DNA from: an uncultured Desulfobacterales bacterium
Lineage (GTDB): Bacteria; Desulfobacterota; Desulfobacteria; Desulfobacterales; JAHEIW01
Reading direction: 5' to 3'
Length of the DNA: 64,000 bases
Assembly: GCA_947259495.1 (NCBI GenBank)
Contig: CAMYLV010000002.1
Coordinates: 147,922 to 211,921, forward strand
Shown here: one piece after another, positions 10,861-18,650 of the stretch
How the letters are laid out: every line of letters begins with the position of its first letter
How positions within the stretch are numbered: the stretch's first letter is position 1
The notes under the pieces: model-generated
Database searches by the model: none
What the model was told of the DNA's origin: nothing
What the model saw: the letters and a program-made list of their open reading frames with translations, nothing else
Translations under genes and position numbers: made by a program

Positions 10861-11235
10861 ATCCATATTCCTTTGGTTGTTTTTTAGGGTGCTACGCGGA
10901 TCATCAGGTCAGAAAAAAACCAATCACATATTCTCCCCGAATGCGGCAGCATGCCGGATATAAGTTCTTTCTCCGGCTGGGTAAGCAGTTGCAAATTTCG
11001 AGAGTCATTAGTAAAATAAGTTACCCGATCAGCCAAGTCAAGCAAAAAGCAAAATGAGGAGAACAACTGATGCGAAGACAATCCCCCTTCTTACTTTAGC
11101 GAACCTGCGTTTTGAAGCAACGTGCCAACCATCTATCGGAATACCGCGGGAAGCAATTTTTAGCATTTCCACACCTTAGATCCGTATCTGTTTGTGGTTC
11201 AACTATGGGGAAAATTTTGCTATAGTCTGAACACG
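10861..11235. other. Divergent intergenic region hflK/dciA
   Basis: About 375 bp without a gene I can support. It must hold the promoters of hflKC (minus) and dciA (plus). A plus-strand AGGAGAA at 11057 followed by an ATG at 11069 opens only a nine-codon frame. Confidence 0.5.
11198..11226 (+). promoter_or_regulatory. Weak candidate promoter for dciA
   Basis: TATAGT (11221-11226) has a poor -35 (TTCAAC, 11198-11203) at 17 bases. Transcription would start only a few bases before the dciA ATG at 11236, so the message would be nearly leaderless, in line with the absence of a ribosome site. Confidence 0.35.
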
Positions 11236-11553
11236 ATGAAAGACCAAGACAAGCGATCTGATTTTGTTCATATTGGAAACATCCTTGAAAATGTCTTAAA
11301 GTCCTACCGCACCGAAGCTGATTTAGGGCTGAAGGAAGTTTGGCGGCTGTGGGATGCGGCTGTGGGAGAAACAATCGCCCAAAATGCCCGACCGGCAGCT
11401 TTTAAAGGACATCTTCTGATTGTGCATGTCAGCAACTCGACATGGATCCACCAGCTGCAATTTTTAAAAAATGACTTAATATCCGCGCTAAATGCTGCTC
11501 TCGGACAACCGCTTTTAGCAGACATAAAATTTAAAATCGGACCGTTAAAGTAG
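11236..11553 (+). CDS. dciA: DciA/DUF721 family protein (replicative helicase loader/operator)
   Basis: A 105-residue protein with the DUF721 pattern: LKEVWRLWDAAVGETIAQNARPAAFKGHLLIVHVSNSTWIHQL (quoted in part from about residues 34-76), ending QPLLADIKFKIG. In characterised bacteria DciA is the ancestral partner that helps load the DnaB helicase. The start at 11236 (MKDQDKRSDF) is chosen because upstream residues look unlike the family, although no Shine-Dalgarno site is visible. It is followed after about 60 bp by a methyltransferase gene in the same direction. Confidence 0.85.
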   Translation: MKDQDKRSDFVHIGNILENVLKSYRTEADLGLKEVWRLWDAAVGETIAQNARPAAFKGHLLIVHVSNSTWIHQLQFLKNDLISALNAALGQPLLADIKFKIGPLK

Positions 11554-11615
11554 CTGAAAGCTGAAACCTGAAATTGATCAGCAGCCGGTTGGCCAGACAG
11601 AGGCTTAATGTTTTG

Positions 11616-12338
11616 ATGCACAAGCTAACAGCAGGTACCTTTTTTAACGGCAAACTGCGCATAAAACAGGACCCAGCGGGTTACCGTTTTTCGATTGACG
11701 CCGTTTTGCTGGCTTTTCATACCAAGCCGCGCTCAGATGAACGCGTGCTGGATTTGGGGACCGGCTGCGGCATCATCCCGCTGATTTTAGCTTACCGCCA
11801 TCCGGATATTACCGCATTCGGCGTTGAAATTCAGGAAGAATTGGCCCGTATGGCGACCTCAAATGTAAATGCGAACAAGCTGCAAGATCAAATTACGGTG
11901 CTTTGCCGGGATATGCGTGAATTGAAACCGGATTTGATCGGCGGGCCGGTGGATCTGGTTGTTTGCAATCCGCCCTACCACCCGCCGAGTTCCGGTCGGT
12001 TAAATCCAGACCCGCAACGGGCCATCGCCCGGCACGAATTAAAAGTCAACCTGAACGATGTGCTGCAGACGGCCAAGCGCATGCTGCGGACAGCCGGCCG
12101 TTTTGTTACCATCTATACGGCTGAACGCATTGCCGAATTATTTATTCAGATGCGGTCGCATGGTATCGAACCGAAGTTTATGCGGACGATTCATGCGCAG
12201 TTGGCGGCCGAGGCAAAACTCATTCTGGTTGCCGGGACAAAGGGCGCGCAGCCCGGTACCCGAGTTGATCCACCGTTGATCATCTATGATTCGAGCGGAG
12301 CATATTCCCAAGAAGTCAAGGGGATGTTCATGCCTTGA
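11616..12338 (+). CDS. tRNA1(Val) A37 N6-methyltransferase-like protein (TrmN6 family)
   Basis: About 240 residues from the ATG at 11616 (MHKLTAGTFFNGKLRIKQ); a TTG at 11574 would add 14. It has the class I SAM-binding motif LDLGTGCGIIPL and the N6-adenine catalytic motif NPPYH, preceded by the family's typical YRFSIDAVLLA region. Members methylate A37 of tRNA1(Val) or related substrates. The substrate here is inferred from family only. It lies immediately upstream of two tRNA genes, which is suggestive but may be coincidence. Confidence 0.87.
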   Translation: MHKLTAGTFFNGKLRIKQDPAGYRFSIDAVLLAFHTKPRSDERVLDLGTGCGIIPLILAYRHPDITAFGVEIQEELARMATSNVNANKLQDQITVLCRDMRELKPDLIGGPVDLVVCNPPYHPPSSGRLNPDPQRAIARHELKVNLNDVLQTAKRMLRTAGRFVTIYTAERIAELFIQMRSHGIEPKFMRTIHAQLAAEAKLILVAGTKGAQPGTRVDPPLIIYDSSGAYSQEVKGMFMP

Positions 12339-12395
12339 CAGCGTGTTTTAAAGGGGTTATTCAGTACTACCCATTAAACGCTGAATCTTTACGCC

Positions 12396-12487
12396 GGAAG
12401 GGTGGCCGAGCGGTTTAAGGCGGCGGCCTCGAAAGCCGTTGAGGGTCTTCAGGTCCTCCGTGAGTTCGAATCTCACCCCTTCCGCCA
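12396..12487 (+). tRNA. tRNA-Ser (anticodon CGA)
   Basis: Acceptor stem GGAAGGG pairs with CCCTTCC, followed by discriminator G and an encoded CCA. The anticodon loop CTCGAAA gives CGA (reads UCG). A long variable arm and the GTTCGAATC T-loop are present, as expected for tRNA-Ser. Confidence 0.95.
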
Positions 12488-12593
12488 ATAAAATTACGGC
12501 CTAATTTTATTTATCTGCCGCAACTACTGCTGCGGCCAAAATCGGCTTATCCTTTTTTAATAATTAAAAAGCTTTGAGTATCAAAGGTTTTTA

Positions 12594-12687
12594 GGAGAGA
12601 TGTCCGAGCTGGCTGAAGGAGCACGACTGGAAATCGTGTGTGCTGTCAAAAGCGGCACCGAGGGTTCGAATCCCTCTCTCTCCGCCA
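12594..12687 (+). tRNA. tRNA-Ser (anticodon GGA)
   Basis: Acceptor stem GGAGAGA pairs with TCTCTCC, then G and encoded CCA. The anticodon stem CACGA/TCGTG holds the loop CTGGAAA, so the anticodon is GGA (reads UCC/UCU). It has a long variable arm and GGTTCGAATCC T-arm. It is 106 bp after the first tRNA-Ser; nothing notable lies between them. Confidence 0.95.
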
Positions 12688-12768
12688 ATTTATTTCGCAA
12701 AGCCCTTAGGTACGTTATCATTTCTAAATGATTGCCCTGGGTATTTCAGCTTTATATGGCAGTCAACT

Positions 12769-12910
12769 GGTTCAAAGGTTCAGTGTTCGAAGGTTCAGAG
12801 GTTAGATAATATAAGGTCTCAACGGTTCAGCGTTGCAGGTTATCCCAACCCAAGACTTCTGAACTCAGGACCCAGAACGGGGAACCTTGAACCTCTGAAC
12901 CTTGGAACCC
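12769..12910. repeat. Palindrome of short tandem GGTTCA units (copy 1)
   Basis: The left part carries imperfect tandem GGTTCAAA/GGTTCAGA units; the right part carries the complement (GAACCTTGAACCTCTGAACC). The two arms can pair into a long imperfect hairpin with about 60 bases between them. A second copy with the same layout and the same left-hand flank (AGTCA-(A/G)C...CTGGTTCA) lies at 24184-24332. It occupies the leader between tRNA-Ser and dnaX. Confidence 0.8.
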
Positions 12911-12927
12911 GATACAGGCATTTCATT

Positions 12928-14604
12928 ATGTCCTATCTTGTGCTTGCGCGCAAATACCGTCCCCAGACGTTTGATCAGGTTATCGAGCAGGGTCATGTTA
13001 CCCGCACCCTGGGCAATGCGATTTCGTCCAATCGCGTTGCCCATGCAGTGCTTTTTTCCGGGCCCCGCGGAACCGGCAAGACCACTGTTGCCCGCATTCT
13101 GGCCAAAGCGATGAATTGTAAGGCAGGGCCGCATCCTGCACCCTGTAATGAATGCCGGTCGTGCCGTGAAATTACCTTGGGCAATGCGGTAGACGTGTTT
13201 GAAATTGACGGGGCGTCGAATAACAGCGTCGACCAGATCAGAGAGTTGCGCGACCATATCAAGTACATGCCCGCCCACAGCTCCTACAAGATCTACATCA
13301 TTGATGAGGTCCATATGCTCAGCATGCAGGCCTTCAACGCCCTGCTCAAAACCCTTGAAGAGCCGCCGCCCCACGTCATGTTTATATTTGCAACGACTGA
13401 GCCACAAAAGATCCCGATAACGATTTTATCGCGCTGCCAGCGGCACGATTTTCGGCGTATCAGTCTAAAATCGATCATTTCCCATATGACAACCGTCTGC
13501 CAGGAAGAACAATTCCAGATACCTGAAGAGAGCTTGGTTCTGATTGCACGCGAAGCCACCGGCAGTATGCGGGATGCCTTAAGTTTACTGGATCAGGTCC
13601 TGTCGTATTTTAAAGATGCGGTCAGCCATGACCAGGTGTTGGATATATTAGGCGTCCTGGATCGAAAATATGTGTTCGACCTGTGCGACACCATCTTGCA
13701 GGGTGATGTTGGCGCCATACTGAACACCCTTGATGATTGTTATAACCGCGGTCATGATCTGAAAAAGCTTTACGAAGATGTGCTCGAACACTTCCGAAAC
13801 CTGCTGATCGTTAAAATAGGGCAAAATATTGAAAAGCTGGTTGATCTGCCCGCCGGTGAAATCGATCAGATGGTCGCCCAAACGGATGGGATATCCGCTC
13901 TTGCTTTGAACCAAATTCTGGATGATCTCTTCCGGGAGGAAGCGTCTATCCGGCTCGCCACAGATCCCAAGCTCGCCCTTGAGATGGCCATTATCCGGAT
14001 GAATCAGATGAAACCGGCCTTGCCGATTGATGTGCTGATCGATAAATTGGATTTGCTCAGAGAGGAGATTTACAGCCAGCCGAGCAGCGAGGTCCCGGCA
14101 CTCAAACCGAGTGAAAAACCGGCAATACCCGACGCCGGACCACAAACGAATGATCAGGATCTGGATTCAGTGCCGGGTCAGCGGCAGCCCGAACCGGAAC
14201 AGCTGCCGGTCACCGCCGACCCGGCGTCTGATCTTGAGGCAACATGGCGACAACTCTATGAAATTATTGGTAAAGAAAATCCATCGTTGGGGGCCAGTCT
14301 GGCAAACTGTCGCCTGAAACAGGTGTCCGTCGATGCGATCGAAATTGAGGTGTTTGACAACGGCTTTACGTTGAATATGCTCGAGCGCGAAAAAAACAAG
14401 GCCATCTTAAAAAAAAATTGCATGACGCATTTTGGCGCAGAAAAAAATGTTGTCCTGACGACGTCCGCTGAATCCGAAACGGAGAGCCCAAAAAAAAAAT
14501 CCCAAAATGAACAGCACTTAAAGCAAAAAGCATTAAGGCATCCGCTGGTGGCAGATGCCATAGAAATTTTCAATGGTAAACTAATCGATGTCAAACTTCG
14601 TTGA
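12928..14604 (+). CDS. dnaX: DNA polymerase III subunits gamma/tau
   Basis: A 558-residue clamp-loader ATPase. Walker A GPRGTGKT is at residues 45-52, the zinc-binding cysteines are at about 64, 73, 76 and 79, and Walker B IIDEVH is near 124-129. Domain III and a Pro/Glu-rich linker follow, then a C-terminal domain. The ATG at 12928 (MSYLVLARKYRPQTF) matches the family; the frame runs open further upstream through the repeat and tRNA, but those residues are not DnaX-like. The order dnaX-ybaB-recR is conserved widely. Runs of 7, 9, 7 and 10 adenines near the 3' end (14390-14499) are possible slippage sites (see findings). Confidence 0.97.
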   Translation: MSYLVLARKYRPQTFDQVIEQGHVTRTLGNAISSNRVAHAVLFSGPRGTGKTTVARILAKAMNCKAGPHPAPCNECRSCREITLGNAVDVFEIDGASNNSVDQIRELRDHIKYMPAHSSYKIYIIDEVHMLSMQAFNALLKTLEEPPPHVMFIFATTEPQKIPITILSRCQRHDFRRISLKSIISHMTTVCQEEQFQIPEESLVLIAREATGSMRDALSLLDQVLSYFKDAVSHDQVLDILGVLDRKYVFDLCDTILQGDVGAILNTLDDCYNRGHDLKKLYEDVLEHFRNLLIVKIGQNIEKLVDLPAGEIDQMVAQTDGISALALNQILDDLFREEASIRLATDPKLALEMAIIRMNQMKPALPIDVLIDKLDLLREEIYSQPSSEVPALKPSEKPAIPDAGPQTNDQDLDSVPGQRQPEPEQLPVTADPASDLEATWRQLYEIIGKENPSLGASLANCRLKQVSVDAIEIEVFDNGFTLNMLEREKNKAILKKNCMTHFGAEKNVVLTTSAESETESPKKKSQNEQHLKQKALRHPLVADAIEIFNGKLIDVKLR

Positions 14605-14613
14605 ATACGAATT

Positions 14614-14717
14614 TATACCGTTTTCCATAACAATGTTCCGGAATACGGAAGTACGGCATAAAGGGTTGTAGAAAAAAACGTTTGAATATCGGAACGTTTT
14701 TTTGACAACCCCTATAT
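14614..14717 (+). repeat. Structured 104-bp repeat, copy A
   Basis: It starts TATACCG and ends CTATAT. It has a small hairpin (TTCCG/CGGAA) and a long one whose arms GGTTGTAGAAAAAAACGTT and AACGTTTTTTTGACAACC pair. Related copies are at 34747-34849 (same strand) and 63211-63314 (opposite strand); copy C is about 85-90% identical by eye. It starts 10 bases after the dnaX stop and ends nine bases before the ybaB ribosome site. Confidence 0.9.
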
Positions 14718-14738
14718 CTGGTATTAGGAGGTAACGTG

Positions 14739-15050
14739 ATGAAAGGTATGGGCAATATGATGAAACAGGCCCAGAAGCTTCAATCGCAAATGTTGAAGCT
14801 GCAGGATGAGATGGCTGAAAAGACCGTGGAGACCACCGCCGGCGGCGGCATGGTGAGGGTCATCGCCAACGGAAAGCAGCAAATCGTTTCCATCCAGATC
14901 GAAAAAGAGGTCGTCGATCCTGAAGATGTTGAGATGCTCCAGGATCTGATCCTGGCCGCTGTTAATGAGGCCCTGACCAAGTCTCAGGAAATGGTTGCCG
15001 CTGAAATGAGCAAATTAACCGGCGGTTTGAATATTCCGGGGATCATGTAG
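14739..15050 (+). CDS. YbaB/EbfC nucleoid-associated protein
   Basis: A 103-residue protein starting [15 protein letters not shown], with the YbaB pattern: an N-terminal helix rich in Met and Gln, then [40 protein letters not shown] (part). YbaB dimers bind DNA and shape the nucleoid. AGGAGG lies seven bases before the ATG at 14739; a GTG three bases upstream is less favoured. It sits in the conserved dnaX-ybaB-recR order, but here a structured repeat separates it from dnaX. Confidence 0.95.
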   Translation: MKGMGNMMKQAQKLQSQMLKLQDEMAEKTVETTAGGGMVRVIANGKQQIVSIQIEKEVVDPEDVEMLQDLILAAVNEALTKSQEMVAAEMSKLTGGLNIPGIM

Positions 15051-15060
15051 TACGATTAGC

Positions 15061-15110
15061 GCGTGTCGTGTTCCGCCTTGCGGGTTGCTCTCATTGCGAC
15101 ACGCAACCCG
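15061..15110 (+). other. Crossing stems (pseudoknot-like or alternative hairpins) in the ybaB-recR gap
   Basis: GCGTGTCG (15061-15068) pairs with CGACACGC (15097-15104), and CGGGTTGC (15081-15088) pairs with GCAACCCG (15103-15110). The stems interleave and share two bases, so they form either an H-type pseudoknot or two competing hairpins. It sits 100 bases before recR. Confidence 0.5.
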
Positions 15111-15208
15111 TAAGCTGCAAAATGCGCGCTCAGACAATGGGCCTCGGATTTCAAAAGATTTTAAGTGAAAATAAAAAGCCACAGATTTTTTTAAGGTGAA
15201 TACGAACT

Positions 15209-15808
15209 ATGGGCCATTACCCGCCATCGATTCTAAATCTCATCAAGCGCATTGCAAAACTGCCTGGAATCGGCGAAAAAACCGCCGAGCGGCTGGCCAT
15301 GCACATACTGCGCTCACCCCGCACAGAAGTCCAACAACTCTCGAACAGTATCATCACAGCCAAAGAAAATATTCGCTTGTGCAAACACTGTTTTGGCTTC
15401 AGTGACGACGAAGTCTGCCAGATCTGTTCGAATCCTGCCAGAGATGCCGCCCTTTTATGTGTTGTCGAACAGCCAGCAGACATGGTTGCCATGGAAAAAT
15501 CAGGCGCCTTTAACGGCCGCTATCATATTTTATCGGGTGTGCTCTCTCCCATGAACGGTGTAGGGCCTGAAGATATCCGCTTGGACGAACTGACTGCAAA
15601 AATTGAACGGGGCCAGGTCAAGGAAGTTGTGCTGGCGACCAGTACAACGGTCGAGGGTGATGCCACGGCTGCTTATATCAAAGAGCGCCTGGTTAAATAT
15701 ACGCTAAAGGTGACCCGTATCGCGTCCGGCGTGCCGATCGGTGGCGATTTGAAATATGTGGATCAGGTGACCCTTCAAAAAGCCATGGAGAAGCGCCATG
15801 ATCTCTGA
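15209..15808 (+). CDS. recR: Recombination mediator RecR
   Basis: A 199-residue RecR: an N-terminal helix-hairpin-helix (LPGIGEKTAERLAMHIL), a four-Cys zinc finger (CKHC and CQIC), and a Toprim domain (CVVEQPADMVAMEKSGAFNGRYHILSG, part), then the C-terminal EGDATAAYI and GVPIGGDLKYVDQ motifs. RecR works with RecO/RecF to load RecA at gaps. It overlaps the following Cys-cluster gene by 11 bases, so the two are probably cotranscribed. Confidence 0.98.
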   Translation: MGHYPPSILNLIKRIAKLPGIGEKTAERLAMHILRSPRTEVQQLSNSIITAKENIRLCKHCFGFSDDEVCQICSNPARDAALLCVVEQPADMVAMEKSGAFNGRYHILSGVLSPMNGVGPEDIRLDELTAKIERGQVKEVVLATSTTVEGDATAAYIKERLVKYTLKVTRIASGVPIGGDLKYVDQVTLQKAMEKRHDL

Positions 15809-16193
15809 TGACCTCGCACCGGATGATCTGTTTTCCTGCCAGCACTGCGGGGACTGCTGTAAAGGTTATGGCGGCACTTACCTCACTGAAGCAGAGATTG
15901 ACCGCATTCGTCGGTATCTGGGAATGAAACGTGAGCGTTTCATGCGGGAGGCCTGTCAGATGTCCGGCGGCAAACCCTTGATTGCTCAGGCCGAAAACGG
16001 CTATTGCATATTATGGGATCAGCAGTGCACGATTCATTCGGTTAAGCCGCAAATGTGTCGACGCTGGCCTTTTATCGAAAGCATCCTGGTCGATGCCGGC
16101 AATTGGCGCGTCATGGCAGCCGCTTGTCCCGGCATGCGTGTCGATGTCAGCGACTATCAGATACTCAATTGCGTCCAGAAGATTCTTACCTGA
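15798..16193 (+). CDS. YkgJ-family Cys-cluster protein
   Basis: A 131-residue protein with an N-terminal CQHCGDCC cluster and further cysteines at CILW, CTIH, CRRWPF, CPGM and C-terminal NC. This pattern is the CxxCxxCC family thought to bind zinc or an iron-sulfur cluster; no member has a firm function that I can name. The frame overlaps the end of recR by 11 bases, which supports coexpression. No signal peptide is seen. Confidence 0.88.
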   Translation: MISDDLAPDDLFSCQHCGDCCKGYGGTYLTEAEIDRIRRYLGMKRERFMREACQMSGGKPLIAQAENGYCILWDQQCTIHSVKPQMCRRWPFIESILVDAGNWRVMAAACPGMRVDVSDYQILNCVQKILT

Positions 16194-16201
16194 ATTTTTA
16201 A

Positions 16202-16323
16202 TGAAAATAGATGAGAATCATTTTGGAAATCAATTACAGCCGGTTCGCACTAAAATATCTTACAATACTGTCAGCATAAAAGTAAATCGGATGAGGATCT
16301 TTTTTATTACTCATCTATTTTCA
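16202..16323. mobile_element. MITE-like element with 14-bp terminal inverted repeats
   Basis: TGAAAATAGATGAG (16202-16215) is repeated perfectly inverted at 16310-16323, bounding 122 bp with no coding capacity. It starts eight bases after the stop of the Cys-cluster gene. No transposase is nearby; mobility is inferred from shape only. Confidence 0.5.
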
Positions 16324-16332
16324 CCCGAAGGG

Positions 16333-16429
16333 CGAGCCGGAGGCTCCCATATGCTGCGTCATTAAGGGCTCGAAGTAGTCTACTACGACTTCACCCTTAA
16401 GTGCCTTGCCAATGGAAACCTCCGACTCG
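16333..16429. repeat. 97-bp imperfect palindrome upstream of murI
   Basis: Arms CGAGCCGGAGG... and ...CCTCCGACTCG fold back over about 45 bases each with scattered mismatches, around the centre GAAGTAGTCTACTACGACTTC. It directly follows the 122-bp element and fills the gap before murI, so it may act as a terminator or a recombination hot spot. It could be a single larger element together with 16202-16323. Confidence 0.75.
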
Positions 16430-16476
16430 TTAAAAATTCAGTAAGTTAAAAAAATCCAGCTAAATCACCCTTAATT

Positions 16477-17262
16477 ATGATAGGCATATTTGATTCAGGC
16501 GTCGGCGGTTTAACCGTTGTCAGGGCAATCTTGGAAAAAATCCCGGGATATGACATTGTCTATTTTGGCGATACGGCCCATACGCCTTACGGCACCAAAA
16601 GTGGCCAAACGGTGATCGGTTACAGCATCAACAATATTGAATTTCTTCTGCGTCAGGGGGCCAAGGTTATTGTCATTGCCTGCAATACCGCATCCAGTGT
16701 TGCCACCGCGCAGGTTCTCGAACAATATGCAGTTCCCATTTTCGAAGTGATTACCCCTGCAGTTGCACATGCCCTTGACGCATCGGCGAATCTCAATTTC
16801 GGCATCATTGGCACCCGTGCAACGGTATCCAGCGGTATCTATGAAAAAAAAATTATCGAAAACCAGCCCAAAGCCCGGATTTACTCCGTTGCCTGTCCAC
16901 TGCTGGTCCCTTTGGTCGAGGAGGGGTGGCTGAACAAGCGCGAAACGGCGATGATTGTAAAAAAATATCTTCAGCCGCTTAAAACCCGCCGGATCGACAC
17001 GCTGATACTGGGCTGTACCCATTATCCGCTTCTGAAAACCATCATCCAGAGAAAGATTGGAAAGCGAGTTCAATTGATCGATTCCTCAATCTGCATATCC
17101 GAGACGATTGAAACCTTTCTGGCCGATAACCCTGACGTCGACCGGCAGCTGGGTCAGAGCGGCAATCTGTCACTTTTTGTTTCTGATGTGACCGATCAGT
17201 TTAAAAAAATTGCTAAAATGACCTTGAAAACAAATATAAAATTTGAATGCGTCAGAATTTAG
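16477..17262 (+). CDS. murI: Glutamate racemase
   Basis: A 261-residue MurI that makes D-glutamate for peptidoglycan. The start MIGIFDSGVGGLTVV carries the family motif. The two catalytic cysteines are in ACNTASS and GCTHYPLL, and YFGDTAHTPYG is conserved. It is cytoplasmic and essential in most bacteria. It is followed 39 bp later by a histidine kinase gene in the same direction. Confidence 0.97.
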   Translation: MIGIFDSGVGGLTVVRAILEKIPGYDIVYFGDTAHTPYGTKSGQTVIGYSINNIEFLLRQGAKVIVIACNTASSVATAQVLEQYAVPIFEVITPAVAHALDASANLNFGIIGTRATVSSGIYEKKIIENQPKARIYSVACPLLVPLVEEGWLNKRETAMIVKKYLQPLKTRRIDTLILGCTHYPLLKTIIQRKIGKRVQLIDSSICISETIETFLADNPDVDRQLGQSGNLSLFVSDVTDQFKKIAKMTLKTNIKFECVRI

Positions 17263-17301
17263 ATGCGCTCAAAACGAAGGCATTGATCGAAAAAACCGAC
17301 G

Positions 17302-18576
17302 ATGAAGGATCAGGAAAAAACAAGGCAGCAGCTTATCCGGGAAATCATGGAACTGCGTGAACAGACGTGGCAATTAGAATCACGGCATCGGCGCGCCAAA
17401 CAAGCATTAAGAGAGAGCCAGCAGCAGCTGCAGCAAGCTCAAAAAATGGAGACACTGGGTACCCTGGTAGCCGGGGTTGCCCATGAAATTAACAATCCGA
17501 TCAATCTGATTATGTACAACTTGCCGCTGATTCAGAAAATCTGGTCCGATTTTTTACCGCTTATGATCGAACGCAAAAAAAATTTCCCGGATCAGAAATT
17601 TGGTGGTTTTACCTATGACTTCCTGGAAGATAATTTGCCCCAGCTGCTTGCGGATATGGACATGGCCGCGAATCGGGTGGCCAAAATCGTTTCCGATCTC
17701 AAAAATTTTTCGAAGCAATCCAATGTTGCCGAAAAATCTACCCTGCGGGTGAATACAGCGGTTAAAAATGCCCTGCGCCTGGCGCAGGCCACTTTGCGAA
17801 AATCCGGCGTTAAGATTGAATTGGAGCTGGATGAAGATCTGCCGGAAATTGAAGGGAACCTGCAAAGTATCGAACAAATTATTTTAAATATTATCATCAA
17901 CGCCATTCAAGCGATCGATCACGGCAGCGGCATTATCCGGCTGCGCACCGGATTTGAAATAAAAAATGGACGCATCCTGATTGCCATCAGCGATAACGGC
18001 CGCGGAATATCACCGGCGATTGTCGATAAATTATTTTTGCCGTTTGTCACCGATAAACAGGCGCAGGGGGGGACCGGCCTGGGGCTATCGGTCACTTACG
18101 GTCTGGTGCAGGCGCACGGCGGCGATATTGCGTTTGATACCCGGCAGGCCAAAGGGACCACGTTTACGATTTCGCTACCGACCCTGTTAAAGGATGAAGC
18201 GGCCAAAATCCTGATTGTCGATGATGATCAAACGATTCGGGCGATGCTCACCGAGGCGCTCGTGCTAAATCGACGCCGGCCTTTTTTGATTGAAGAAGCG
18301 GCCAACGGCATCGAAGCCTCCATAAAATTGGGTACCTACCGTCCGGACCTTCTGATACTGGACATCTTTATGCCGGAAATGGACGGGCTCGAAGTATGTC
18401 GGATCATCAAAAATGAACCCGAGCTGTCCAATATGAAAGTGCTTATTTCAACAGGTTACCCGGATCACACCAAGCTGGATATCATCGCCAAGCTGGGTTT
18501 TGACAACATTATTTATAAACCGTTTGATCTGGCAGAATTTGTGAAAAGAGTTGAAACCATCCTGGCGACAGACTGA
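17302..18576 (+). CDS. Cytoplasmic hybrid sensor histidine kinase with C-terminal receiver
   Basis: A 424-residue protein with no membrane segment. It starts with a coiled coil (about residues 1-52, rich in Gln and Glu), then a HisKA domain with the phospho-accepting His61 in VAHEINNPINL, an HATPase domain (N box IINAIQAID, G boxes DNGRGIS and GGTGLGLSV), and a receiver domain from about residue 300 (ILIVDDD; phospho-Asp in LILDIFMPEMDG; the conserved Lys in IYKPFDL). No sensory domain is visible, so the signal or a partner protein is unknown. It probably phosphorylates its own receiver and passes the signal on through a partner not in the window. Confidence 0.93.
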   Translation: MKDQEKTRQQLIREIMELREQTWQLESRHRRAKQALRESQQQLQQAQKMETLGTLVAGVAHEINNPINLIMYNLPLIQKIWSDFLPLMIERKKNFPDQKFGGFTYDFLEDNLPQLLADMDMAANRVAKIVSDLKNFSKQSNVAEKSTLRVNTAVKNALRLAQATLRKSGVKIELELDEDLPEIEGNLQSIEQIILNIIINAIQAIDHGSGIIRLRTGFEIKNGRILIAISDNGRGISPAIVDKLFLPFVTDKQAQGGTGLGLSVTYGLVQAHGGDIAFDTRQAKGTTFTISLPTLLKDEAAKILIVDDDQTIRAMLTEALVLNRRRPFLIEEAANGIEASIKLGTYRPDLLILDIFMPEMDGLEVCRIIKNEPELSNMKVLISTGYPDHTKLDIIAKLGFDNIIYKPFDLAEFVKRVETILATD

Positions 18577-18591
18577 AGGAGGTGAAGCACT

Positions 18592-18650
18592 TACGCCTGA
18601 AAGCGCTGCCCTGCTTGTCGCGGGACAGCAGGGTGCCGCATTACGGCGTT
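18592..18650. terminator. Convergent hairpin terminator kinase/MscS
   Basis: An extended imperfect hairpin (ACGCC...GCCCTGCTTGTC paired with GACAGCAGGG...GGCGT) lies between two convergent genes, and its right arm is followed by a short T-rich run. It probably stops transcription from both sides. Confidence 0.6.

Noticed and set aside
10884-11081. 65-codon minus-strand frame just upstream of hflK
   Set aside because: No recognisable family, no clear ribosome site, and it lies in what must be a promoter region. Not excluded, but not supported.
11069-11098. Nine-codon plus-strand frame after an AGGAGAA site (possible leader peptide)
   Set aside because: Too short to judge; no regulatory codons and no attenuator structure before dciA.
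12640-12927. In-frame upstream extension of dnaX
   Set aside because: It would start inside tRNA-Ser(GGA) and read through the palindromic repeat; DnaX homology begins at 12928.
12488-12927. SRP RNA gene near dnaX, as in several bacteria
   Set aside because: I looked for the GGAAGGAAGCAG core in the dnaX and tRNA surroundings and did not find it.
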